Both the position numbers and the translations under genes were made by a program. Positions 8,922 to 16,762 of a stretch of DNA of 64,000 nucleotides are shown in pieces. The DNA lies in contig CAJUKZ010000011.1 in assembly GCA_910586995.1 (NCBI GenBank), forward strand, positions 1 to 64,000, in the 5' to 3' direction. The DNA is from an uncultured Muribaculaceae bacterium (GTDB taxonomy: Bacteria; Bacteroidota; Bacteroidia; Bacteroidales; Muribaculaceae). The notes below the pieces were generated by a model, which saw only the letters and a program-made list of their open reading frames with translations, was not told the origin of the DNA and did not search any database. How positions within the stretch are numbered: position 1 is the first letter of the stretch; each line of letters begins with the position of its first letter.

Positions 8922-9770
8922 ATGAAATCGACAGACGAACTTATCGACGACCTGCTCACACTGGCATTTGCAGAAGATGTGGGCGATGGAGACCATACCA
9001 CACTCAGTACAATTCCCGCCGACGCAATGGGAAAGCAGCACCTGCTGGTCAAGCAGCCCGGAATTCTGGCCGGCGTGGAGATAGCCCGCATGGTGTTCAA
9101 GAAGTTCGATCCCTCGCTCAAGATGACAGTGTTTATCGGCGATGGATCGCGTGTCAAGCCCGGCGACATTGCTTTCGAGGTAGAAGGACCGGTGCGTTCT
9201 CTGCTACAGACAGAGCGTGTAATGCTTAATATAATGCAGCGCATGAGCGGTGTAGCGACAATGACCGATGTATATCAGAGCCGTCTCGAAGGACTTAAAG
9301 CCAAGGTTCTTGATACCCGCAAGACCACTCCCGGAATGCGTATGCTCGAGAAGATGGCAGTCAAGATCGGCGGAGGTATGAATCATCGTATCGGTCTGTT
9401 CGACATGATACTGATAAAAGACAATCATGTAGACTTTGCAGGAGGCATACCTCAGGCTATCAGAGCCGCCAAGGCATATTGCAGCGAGAAAGGCAAGGAT
9501 CTGAAGATAGAGGTGGAGGTGCGCAATACCGACGAGATCCGTCAGGCTCTCGCCGAGGGCGTCGACCGCATAATGCTTGACAATTTCACTCCTGAGGCTA
9601 CGGCCGAGGCTGTGAAGCTGATAAACGGTGCTACGGAAGTGGAATCGTCGGGAGGTATCACTCTCGATACCATCAGGGCCTACGGTGAAGCAGGTGTGGA
9701 TTTTATTTCTGTCGGAGCACTCACCCATTCGGTCAAGGGACTTGACATGAGTTTCAAAGCCTGCAAGTGA
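8922..9770 (+). CDS. nadC: Nicotinate-nucleotide pyrophosphorylase (carboxylating), quinolinate phosphoribosyltransferase
   Basis: A 282-residue enzyme converting quinolinate and PRPP to nicotinate mononucleotide in de novo NAD synthesis. Family hallmarks are present: DTRKTTPGMRMLEK near residue 137, the HRIGLFDMILIKDNH block, and the C-terminal VESSGGITLDTI barrel motif. The ATG at 8922 fits the promoter and the family start; the alternative TTG at 8892 overlaps the -7 element. It is the first gene of a seven-gene rightward operon, with ftsE-like 7 bases downstream. nadA and nadB are not in the window. Confidence 0.95.
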   Translation: MKSTDELIDDLLTLAFAEDVGDGDHTTLSTIPADAMGKQHLLVKQPGILAGVEIARMVFKKFDPSLKMTVFIGDGSRVKPGDIAFEVEGPVRSLLQTERVMLNIMQRMSGVATMTDVYQSRLEGLKAKVLDTRKTTPGMRMLEKMAVKIGGGMNHRIGLFDMILIKDNHVDFAGGIPQAIRAAKAYCSEKGKDLKIEVEVRNTDEIRQALAEGVDRIMLDNFTPEATAEAVKLINGATEVESSGGITLDTIRAYGEAGVDFISVGALTHSVKGLDMSFKACK

Positions 9771-9777
9771 TACCGCG

Positions 9778-10542
9778 ATGGCAGAAAAGTTTACCATCGA
9801 CGGTGATGATGACTATCCCGCAATAGTAGATAGCGGGGTAGACATTGATTCCGTACAGTCATCAGAGCCACAACTTTGTCTTGACCCGTTGGTGTGCTAC
9901 CGTGGGGTGGAGATAATGCGTCAGGAGCATGTGGTCCTCAAGGATGTCAATCTCTCGGTATGTCCGGGTGAATTGGTTTATCTGATCGGGCGTGTAGGTT
10001 CGGGTAAATCGTCGCTTATAAAGACCATGTATGCAGATGTGCCTGTGCTTGAAGGCGAGGCTACCGTTATGGGCTACGACCTGCGTCACCTGCGACGCCG
10101 CGATGTTCCGATGCTGCGACGCAGTATCGGGATTGTGTTCCAGGATTTTCAACTTCTGACCGACCGCACTGTATATGCCAACCTGCGCTTTGTGCTGGAA
10201 GCTACCGGATGGCGCAACCGGTCGGATATCGACGAGCGTATTGAGGAAGTGCTGTCGCGTCTGGGCATGGCTACCAAAAGCTATAAGATGCCTCACGAAC
10301 TGTCAGGAGGCGAGCAGCAGCGCATAGCAATAGCCCGCGCCTTGCTGAACTCACCCCGTCTTATACTTGCCGACGAGCCGACAGGCAACCTTGATCCCGA
10401 TACCGGCGACCGTATCGCCACGTATCTCAGCGAGATCGCAGCATCTGGTGTGGCTGTAGTCATGGCTACGCATAATCTTAGTCTTATCGACAGATTCCCC
10501 GGGAGGGTGGTGCGCTGCGAGGATAAGAGACTTGTGTTATAA
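9778..10542 (+). CDS. ftsE: FtsE-like ABC transporter ATP-binding protein
   Basis: A 254-residue ABC ATPase. It shows Walker A (GRVGSGKSS), Q-loop (VFQDFQLL), signature (LSGGEQQR), Walker B (LILADEPTGNLD) and the switch histidine (ATHN). The pattern is closest to FtsE, which with the membrane protein FtsX regulates cell-wall hydrolases at division. An acidic extension of about 35 residues precedes the usual FtsE start. No ftsX neighbour is present; the gene sits between nadC and lysC. A lipoprotein-export (LolD-type) ATPase is the main alternative, since the two families are similar. Confidence 0.78.
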   Translation: MAEKFTIDGDDDYPAIVDSGVDIDSVQSSEPQLCLDPLVCYRGVEIMRQEHVVLKDVNLSVCPGELVYLIGRVGSGKSSLIKTMYADVPVLEGEATVMGYDLRHLRRRDVPMLRRSIGIVFQDFQLLTDRTVYANLRFVLEATGWRNRSDIDERIEEVLSRLGMATKSYKMPHELSGGEQQRIAIARALLNSPRLILADEPTGNLDPDTGDRIATYLSEIAASGVAVVMATHNLSLIDRFPGRVVRCEDKRLVL

Positions 10543-10587
10543 TCCGCAGATTTTTCATTTCAAAAAATATACAATTATCTACTGCCT

Positions 10588-11904
10588 ATGCAGGTACTAA
10601 AATTCGGAGGGACATCAGTAGGGACTGCCGAGCGTATAAAGAATGTGGCCAGACTGATAGTTGAGCGTGGACGCAATATCGTGGTGCTGTCTGCCATGTC
10701 GGGTACGACAAATTCGCTTGTCGAGATTGCCGACTACCTTTACAAAGGTAATTCGCGCGGTGCAATGGAGACAATTTTCGCGCTTGAATCGAAATATGCC
10801 GATACTGTGCGCCAGCTTCTTGGCGACGATGATTATGCCGCCGAGGCCCGCACGGTGCTCAGGGGTATATTCAATTTCCTGCGCACATTCACTCCCGAAG
10901 GGTTCGATACAGTCAGAGAGAAAGAGATTCTGGCACAAGGGGAGCTTATGTCCACCACTCTGATGAGCTTATATCTGCGCCAGAGCGGCTACATTTGCGA
11001 TGTACTTCCCGCTCTCGACTATATGAGCACCGATGCCGACGGCGAGCCGCGCATGGAGTCTATAGAACGCAAGCTCAAGGCGATGGTACAGCGACATCCT
11101 GAAGCCGATGTACTGCTTACACAGGGATACATATGCCGCAATCATCTGGGTGATGTAGACAACCTGCGCCGTGGAGGAAGCGACTACACGGCTTCGATTA
11201 TCGGAGCCGTGCTCGAAGTCGAGGAGGTGCAGATATGGACCGACATCGACGGTATGCACAACAATGACCCGAGGTATGTGGACAATACCTCTCCGGTGCA
11301 TGAACTGCATTTCGACGAAGCAGCCGAGCTTGCATACTTCGGGGCTAAGATATTGCATCCTACCTGTGTGCTTCCGGCCAAATTGCACAATATACCGGTA
11401 CGTCTGCTCAATACACTCGAGCCTACAGCCGAGGGGACGATGATACATTCGGCAGCGCCTGCCGATGGCAAGATAAAGGCCATAGCTGCCAAAGATGGCA
11501 TAATCGCAGTGAAGGTGCGCAGCGGGCGTATGCTCATGGCATACGGTTTTCTGCATCAGGTGTTCGAGACATTCGAGCGCTACCGCACGCCGGTCGATAT
11601 GGTGGCCACAAGTGAGGTATGTGTGTCACTGACCATAGACAACGATCAGTATCTGCGTCCGATTGTTGACGATCTGAAGAAATTCGGCACGGTGTCTGTT
11701 GACCGCGATATGGTTATAATCTGTGCGGTAGGAGACCTCGACTGGCATAATTGCGGATTTCAGGCTGATGTCCTGAACGCTTTGCGTGATGTGCCTGTGC
11801 GCATGATCTCTTTCGGCGGTAGCAACTACAATATTTCGGTTCTCGTGCATGCGGCAGACAAGAAGCGTGCGCTTAACGCTCTCTCGGCTGCACTGTTCCA
11901 GTAA
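10588..11904 (+). CDS. lysC: Aspartate kinase
   Basis: A 438-residue monofunctional aspartokinase catalysing the first step from aspartate toward lysine, threonine and methionine. It begins with the diagnostic KFGGTSVG motif (residues 5-12). RRGGSDYTA and the WTDIDGMHNNDPR block form the aspartate and ATP site. Two C-terminal ACT domains (about residues 300-438) suggest feedback control by an end-product amino acid. lysA starts three bases after its stop, so the two lysine-pathway enzymes are almost certainly co-translated. Confidence 0.93.
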   Translation: MQVLKFGGTSVGTAERIKNVARLIVERGRNIVVLSAMSGTTNSLVEIADYLYKGNSRGAMETIFALESKYADTVRQLLGDDDYAAEARTVLRGIFNFLRTFTPEGFDTVREKEILAQGELMSTTLMSLYLRQSGYICDVLPALDYMSTDADGEPRMESIERKLKAMVQRHPEADVLLTQGYICRNHLGDVDNLRRGGSDYTASIIGAVLEVEEVQIWTDIDGMHNNDPRYVDNTSPVHELHFDEAAELAYFGAKILHPTCVLPAKLHNIPVRLLNTLEPTAEGTMIHSAAPADGKIKAIAAKDGIIAVKVRSGRMLMAYGFLHQVFETFERYRTPVDMVATSEVCVSLTIDNDQYLRPIVDDLKKFGTVSVDRDMVIICAVGDLDWHNCGFQADVLNALRDVPVRMISFGGSNYNISVLVHAADKKRALNALSAALFQ

Positions 11905-11907
11905 GAC

Positions 11908-13071
11908 ATGATACCTGCATCGCCATTACAACTACCGGAGTCACATCCCACACCGTATTATTGCTACGATATGGGGCTGTTGGGCCGCACACTTGACGTG
12001 CTATCTGGAATTGCGGCTGATTTCCCGGCTTTCAGGATTCACTATGCTTTGAAAGCAAATGTGAATCCTGTGCTGTTGCGTGCGATAGCCGACAGCGGGT
12101 TAGGGGCTGATATCGTGAGCGGCGGTGAGTTGCAGGCTGCGCTTGATGCAGGATTTGCTCCCGGGAGGATCTTTTTTGCCGGAGTAGGGAAGACCGACAG
12201 CGAGATAGCCGCCGCACTTGAAGCCGGTATAGGCTGTCTGAATGTGGAGTCGCAGGCCGAGATGGAGGTTATAAGCTCCATTGCGTCTGCCTTGAGAAAG
12301 ACAGCCGATATTGCAATCAGGGTAAATCCCGACATTGATGCCCATACGCATCATTATATAACTACAGGTTTGCAGGACAATAAGTTCGGAATAAATCTGG
12401 ATTGTCTTGATGCCTGCATCGATCTGGCTCGTTCGCTGCCCGGCATACGGCTGCGCGGACTGCACTTCCACATAGGTTCGCAGATCACTATTCTTGATCC
12501 TTTCAGACTCCTGTGCGACAGGGTAAACAGCATTCTCGCACAACAGAGGACCAGAGGTGTGGAATTTTCGTTCGTTAACCTCGGCGGTGGTCTTGGCGTT
12601 GATTACGACAATCCTGAGGCAAATCCAGTACCGGACTTCCTGGCAGTGGTGGAGCTTATGTCGCGAACCTTGGAAATTCCGGATGGAATGGAGGTTCATC
12701 TTGAGCTTGGCCGCTCGGTAGTTGCCCAATGCGGTTCGCTTATCTCCCGTGTGCTCTATATTAAAGAAGGCCACAGCCGGCGATTCGCCATAGTTGATGC
12801 CGGTATGACAGAACTCATACGTCCGGCTCTCTATGGAGCGATGCATTATATCGATAATATCAGTGCCGCAGCACGCGGTGAATCCGTGCATATGCCTTAT
12901 GATGTGGTCGGACCGGTGTGCGAGACGTCCGACTCATTCGGTGAGGCGGTGGTGCTTCCGCTAAGCCGGCGAGGCGACATCATTGCCATCCGCAGCGCAG
13001 GAGCATATGGCGAATCCATGTCTTCACACTATAATTGCAGATCGTTGAATCCACCGATATATCTGACATGA
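11908..13071 (+). CDS. lysA: Diaminopimelate decarboxylase
   Basis: A 387-residue PLP enzyme making lysine from meso-diaminopimelate. The PLP lysine is K49 in HYALKAN. HFHIGSQI, the phosphate loop GGGLGVDY, and the substrate-contacting GPVCETSD follow in family order, and the C-terminal GAYGESMSSHYN is typical. It lies directly after lysC. Its stop codon forms an ATGA overlap with the start of the next gene. Other fold-III decarboxylases are possible in principle, but the lysC neighbour makes LysA the best call. Confidence 0.93.
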   Translation: MIPASPLQLPESHPTPYYCYDMGLLGRTLDVLSGIAADFPAFRIHYALKANVNPVLLRAIADSGLGADIVSGGELQAALDAGFAPGRIFFAGVGKTDSEIAAALEAGIGCLNVESQAEMEVISSIASALRKTADIAIRVNPDIDAHTHHYITTGLQDNKFGINLDCLDACIDLARSLPGIRLRGLHFHIGSQITILDPFRLLCDRVNSILAQQRTRGVEFSFVNLGGGLGVDYDNPEANPVPDFLAVVELMSRTLEIPDGMEVHLELGRSVVAQCGSLISRVLYIKEGHSRRFAIVDAGMTELIRPALYGAMHYIDNISAAARGESVHMPYDVVGPVCETSDSFGEAVVLPLSRRGDIIAIRSAGAYGESMSSHYNCRSLNPPIYLT

Positions 13072-13583
13072 CAAAATCTCCAGCCAAGACAAATGCCGCG
13101 CGTCTTCTCGACCGAGCCGGCATAGCTTATGAACTGATTCCTTATGAAGTAGACGAGAACGATCTTGCCGCTACCCACGTGGCCGAAAGTCTCGGAGAGG
13201 ATATAAGCAGGGTGTTCAAGACCATTGTCCTGCGCATAGAGCCAGGCAACGGTCATATAGTTTGTGTTCTGCCCGGCGATTGCGAGGTAGACTTGAAGAA
13301 AGCTGCCAAAGTGGCGTCCGCCAAGAAAGTAGAGCCGGTGAAAGTGAGTGAACTGCTTGGCCTCACAGGTTATATCCGCGGGGGATGTTCGCCGGTGGGC
13401 ATGAAGAAGCCTTTTCCGGTTATATTCCATTCCACTGCGCCGGAGTATGATTTCATATATGTGAGTGCGGGCCAGCGTGGATTGCAGATCAAAGTAGATC
13501 CGAAGAATCTTATAGCATATACGAAAGCGGCGGTTGCCGATATAACCTCAGAATCTTGCCAGGATGATCAACAGCATTGGTAA
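13068..13583 (+). CDS. ybaK: YbaK/EbsC-type Cys-tRNA(Pro) deacylase
   Basis: A 171-residue trans-editing protein of the YbaK/ProX superfamily, which hydrolyses mischarged aminoacyl-tRNA, classically Cys-tRNA(Pro). The start at 13068 overlaps the lysA stop (ATGA). Supporting segments are ISRVFKTIVLR with the conserved K, the VLPGDCEVDLKKAAK block, and the substrate-pocket GGCSPVGMKKPFPV near residue 115. It overlaps aroC by 20 bases, implying coupled translation. The exact tRNA substrate cannot be read from sequence. Confidence 0.88.
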   Translation: MTKSPAKTNAARLLDRAGIAYELIPYEVDENDLAATHVAESLGEDISRVFKTIVLRIEPGNGHIVCVLPGDCEVDLKKAAKVASAKKVEPVKVSELLGLTGYIRGGCSPVGMKKPFPVIFHSTAPEYDFIYVSAGQRGLQIKVDPKNLIAYTKAAVADITSESCQDDQQHW

Positions 13584-14643
13584 TATCTATCGGCTTACAT
13601 CTTTTGGAGAAAGCCACGGCCCGGCGATAGGTGGGGTGATCGACGGAGTGCCTTCTGGTCTGGTTATCGACACTGAAGCTCTCCAGACAGAACTGGACCG
13701 CAGACGTCCCGGAACTTCCGACGTCAGCTCTCGTCGCAGCGAGCCAGACAAGGTCCGTTTGCTATCAGGAATATACAAAGGTGTTACCACCGGTTCTCCC
13801 ATCGGGTTTATTATAGAGAATACAGATGCGCGGCCGTCCGACTATGCGGATATAAGAGATGCATTCCGGCCAAATCATGCCGACTATACATATTATGCCA
13901 AGTTCGGGCATCGCGATCCAAATGGAGGCGGACGTGCTTCGGCTCGCGAGACCGCAGCGAGGGTTGTGGCCGGAGCAGTGGCCTTGCAGGCGCTTGCTGC
14001 TGTGGGCATTCGTGTCGATGCATATGCTTCTGCGATCGGATATGTTGGCTGTAATGCAGATTACAATAGTTTTGACCTTGCGAAAGTGTGGGATTCTCCG
14101 GTGAGATGTCCTGACGAAGATATATCCGCAGCTATGCGTCAGGCTATAATTGATGCTGCCTCTGAAGGAGATTCGCTCGGAGGTATTGTTACTTGCATCG
14201 TACGCGGAGCACCTGCCGGACTTGGCGAGCCTGTGTTTTCCCGACTTGAATCCATGCTCGGAGCGGCTATGCTCAGCATACCTGCTGCAAAAGGGTTCGA
14301 TGTAGGCTTAGGGGTTGACAGCGCAACTGCACGCGGATCGCAGGTGCGCGATATTTTCTGCGTGACTGAGGACTCGCGTATATCGACAGACAGCAATTGG
14401 TCGGGAGGAATTCAAGGTGGTATCTCCAATGGCAACGACATAGTGATGCGGGTGTTTTTCAAGCCTACACCTACAGTGATGCAGCCATATACAACTGTCG
14501 ATTCTTCAATGCGGACGGTAAGTGTACGGCCCAAAGGCAGGCATGATCCTTGCGTAGTGCCAAGGGCTGTGCAGGTGGTGAGATCTATGGCTGCTATTAC
14601 AATGTTTGACGCCCTGCTGCTTGATAGGTGCAGGAGAATGTGA
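13564..14643 (+). CDS. aroC: Chorismate synthase
   Basis: A 359-residue FMN-dependent enzyme converting 5-enolpyruvylshikimate 3-phosphate to chorismate, the last common step toward aromatic amino acids. It has all family signatures: GESHGPAIGGVIDGVPSG at the N-terminus, RRPG, FGHRDPNGGGRASARET, and the C-terminal GRHDPCVVPRAVQVV. The start is internal to the end of ybaK. A second chorismate-branch gene (DAHP synthase-chorismate mutase) lies at 40818-41885 in this window. Confidence 0.97.
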   Translation: MINSIGNIYRLTSFGESHGPAIGGVIDGVPSGLVIDTEALQTELDRRRPGTSDVSSRRSEPDKVRLLSGIYKGVTTGSPIGFIIENTDARPSDYADIRDAFRPNHADYTYYAKFGHRDPNGGGRASARETAARVVAGAVALQALAAVGIRVDAYASAIGYVGCNADYNSFDLAKVWDSPVRCPDEDISAAMRQAIIDAASEGDSLGGIVTCIVRGAPAGLGEPVFSRLESMLGAAMLSIPAAKGFDVGLGVDSATARGSQVRDIFCVTEDSRISTDSNWSGGIQGGISNGNDIVMRVFFKPTPTVMQPYTTVDSSMRTVSVRPKGRHDPCVVPRAVQVVRSMAAITMFDALLLDRCRRM

Positions 14644-14648
14644 CGGTT

Positions 14649-15548
14649 ATGAGTAATCCGTATTATCGGGAATATTCCGATTTTCTTGCCGAGGTATTTC
14701 CCGGAGGCAAGGTGCAGAAACTTTCTATAAATGCCGGGTTTTCGTGCCCTAACCGCGACGGTTCCAAGGGCTATGGAGGCTGTGTGTACTGCAATAACCA
14801 CTCTTTCAGCCCGGAATATACGGCTACTACTCCAGGCGATGTAGCAGAACAGCTTGAGCGGGGGCGTGGATTTTTTGCACGCAAGTATAGCAACATGCGC
14901 TATCTGGCATACTTTCAGTCGTATACAGGTACGTATTCCGATATTGACCGTCTGATGCCGCTCTACGAAGCAGCCATTGCGCCTGACGATGTGGTGGGGC
15001 TTGTGATAGGTACACGTCCCGACTGCATGCCCGATGCTCTGCTCAGTGAACTCGTGAGGCTCAACCGGACCAAGACCGTTATGATAGAGTATGGTGTGGA
15101 GTCGTCGCATGATTCCACCCTGCGCCTTATCAACCGCTGCCATACATGGGCCGAGAGTGCGGATGCCTTGAGCCGCACATTAGATGCAGGGCTATATACC
15201 GGCGCACATTTGATAATGGGCTTGCCCGGCGAGACTGAAGACATGATGATGGAGACGGTCGAACGCATGGCCCTCCTGCATCCGCATCTCCTTAAATTCC
15301 ACCAATTGCAGATTCTTCGCGGCACACGTCTGGCCGCGCAGGCAGATTCAATACCGGTCTTCACACTCGACGAATATCTCGATCTGTGTGTACGGATAGT
15401 GCGACGGTTGGGCGACACCGGAATATGTATTGATCGCTTTGCAGCTTCGTCGCCCAGCGCAATGCTTATAGCACCACGCTGGGGACTTAAAAACTACGAA
15501 TTCACCAATTTGCTACATCGCAGGCTGCAGTTATTGCGCGAATTATAA
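14649..15548 (+). CDS. TIGR01212-type radical SAM protein (YhcC-like)
   Basis: A 299-residue radical SAM enzyme of unknown reaction. Three cysteines for the iron-sulfur cluster are in SCPNRDGSKGYGGCVYC, with the wider spacing typical of this subgroup rather than CxxxCxxC. IEYGVES and HLIMGLPGET are barrel motifs shared with Elp3 and YhcC relatives. The ATG at 14649 was preferred to an upstream GTG at 14628 that overlaps aroC. It is last in the operon, five bases after aroC, and its stop overlaps the convergent LRR lipoprotein gene by six bases. Confidence 0.85.
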   Translation: MSNPYYREYSDFLAEVFPGGKVQKLSINAGFSCPNRDGSKGYGGCVYCNNHSFSPEYTATTPGDVAEQLERGRGFFARKYSNMRYLAYFQSYTGTYSDIDRLMPLYEAAIAPDDVVGLVIGTRPDCMPDALLSELVRLNRTKTVMIEYGVESSHDSTLRLINRCHTWAESADALSRTLDAGLYTGAHLIMGLPGETEDMMMETVERMALLHPHLLKFHQLQILRGTRLAAQADSIPVFTLDEYLDLCVRIVRRLGDTGICIDRFAASSPSAMLIAPRWGLKNYEFTNLLHRRLQLLREL

Positions 15549-16754
15549 CGCTTTGTAATTTGAGAATCTGCTCCAGCCGGTAGCTTTCTTATATTTTGCG
15601 ATACTACCCTCTGGTACGTACACAGTGACATCCGTAGGGGTAAGTTCTGACGGTTGATTGACCAATTCGAATGCTGATGCCGGATATTCATGGAAATGAT
15701 CTTTGTCGAGAAAGCCTGTTTCCACAACTGGAGGATTAGGATTGCTGCAATATATTGCTTGAAGATTATTCAATGCAAACAGGCTACCCATATCCAATTG
15801 CTTAAGAGATTCAGGCAATCTTACAATCTTAGCGCAGGAATTGAAAAAAGCAAGTTCCCTGATTCGTTCGACTCCCTCGCTTACTATAATCTCGGATGCG
15901 CTGGTTCGGCTGAATGCCATTTTTTCGATCGTCTTGACCGTTGACGGTATCACGAGTTTGCCTAAATCATTTGCATCCGATGCGTAAAATCCTATTGAAC
16001 ATTCGCTACGGAATGCCGCTGTCTGAATTTCTTCGACTCCTTCGGGGATTATAAAATTGCCCAGACTCAGCATGTTGTTTTCGAAACAATAGCTGCCCGC
16101 CTTTCGTAATGAGCCGGGTAATTCGAGTTTAGTGACAGCAATAGCGCAAAACGCTCTTTCTCCTATTTCTTCTGTGTCTTTGGGCAGACGTATATTCAAG
16201 ATCGGTACGGATAGAACACTTACGAACACGGGGGGCGATATAGGCTCTGTTCCCGGATTATCCCTGCTCTTTGAGAGATAATCATAATCGTAAGTTTTAA
16301 AGAATGCCCTATCCGGGATCACATTGTTCTCAAAACTCGCATTATGCATGTCGAGCATTATAAGGTAGTGGTTAGCTGCACAATCTCGGATGTATTGCGC
16401 ATCATCGATATTCATCGGACCTGATATTGTCAGGGCATCCATGCCTTCTGTCTTTCCTTCCAGTTCCATCTCCAATGTTCCCGCTTGTCGGAGCACAACG
16501 CTTACAGGATTGTCCGGCGCCTTTTTCGATAGGGCGATAATAATTGGAGAACATTCCTCATGGTAGCGCAGATCTACAAAGTCTCCATTTAATATAAGAC
16601 CTGAGGAATGCAACAGTTTAGGCTCATCCGGATTTTCATAGAATGGAGGATCTCCTCCGCAGGGTTCATCAGAGTCTGAATCATTACATCCGTACAAACC
16701 GGTAGCAAGTACGGTAAGCATCGCAGTAATGCTGATTTTAAAGAATTGTTTCAT
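15543..16754 (-). CDS. BspA-type leucine-rich-repeat lipoprotein, copy A
   Basis: A 403-residue surface lipoprotein. The signal (MKQFFKISITAMLT) leads to a lipobox Cys (GLYGC-NDSD). About residues 60-160 form a domain containing ILNGDFVDL and MDALTISGPMNIDDAQYIRD. After it come LRR_5/BspA repeats (IPEGVEEIQTAAF, IPSTVKTIEKMAF, VSEGVERIRELAF) and a closing VTVYVPEGSIAKYKKA motif. An upstream ATG at 16766 would overlap the peptidase stop as ATGA and cannot be excluded. It follows the C13 peptidase gene by 8 bases, so the two are co-transcribed. A paralogue at 45448-46584 shares the N-terminal domain and the ending. The role is unknown: partner, inhibitor or receptor for the peptidase are options. 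Confidence 0.8.
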   Translation of the reverse strand: MKQFFKISITAMLTVLATGLYGCNDSDSDEPCGGDPPFYENPDEPKLLHSSGLILNGDFVDLRYHEECSPIIIALSKKAPDNPVSVVLRQAGTLEMELEGKTEGMDALTISGPMNIDDAQYIRDCAANHYLIMLDMHNASFENNVIPDRAFFKTYDYDYLSKSRDNPGTEPISPPVFVSVLSVPILNIRLPKDTEEIGERAFCAIAVTKLELPGSLRKAGSYCFENNMLSLGNFIIPEGVEEIQTAAFRSECSIGFYASDANDLGKLVIPSTVKTIEKMAFSRTSASEIIVSEGVERIRELAFFNSCAKIVRLPESLKQLDMGSLFALNNLQAIYCSNPNPPVVETGFLDKDHFHEYPASAFELVNQPSELTPTDVTVYVPEGSIAKYKKATGWSRFSNYKAL

Positions 16755-16762
16755 GGCTAATA

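Noticed and set aside
12100..12891. Open frame of 263 codons on the leftward strand
   Set aside because: Antisense to lysA, no motif, explained by high GC at third codon positions.
14412..15143. Open frame of 243 codons on the leftward strand
   Set aside because: Antisense to aroC and the radical SAM gene; spans two real genes.
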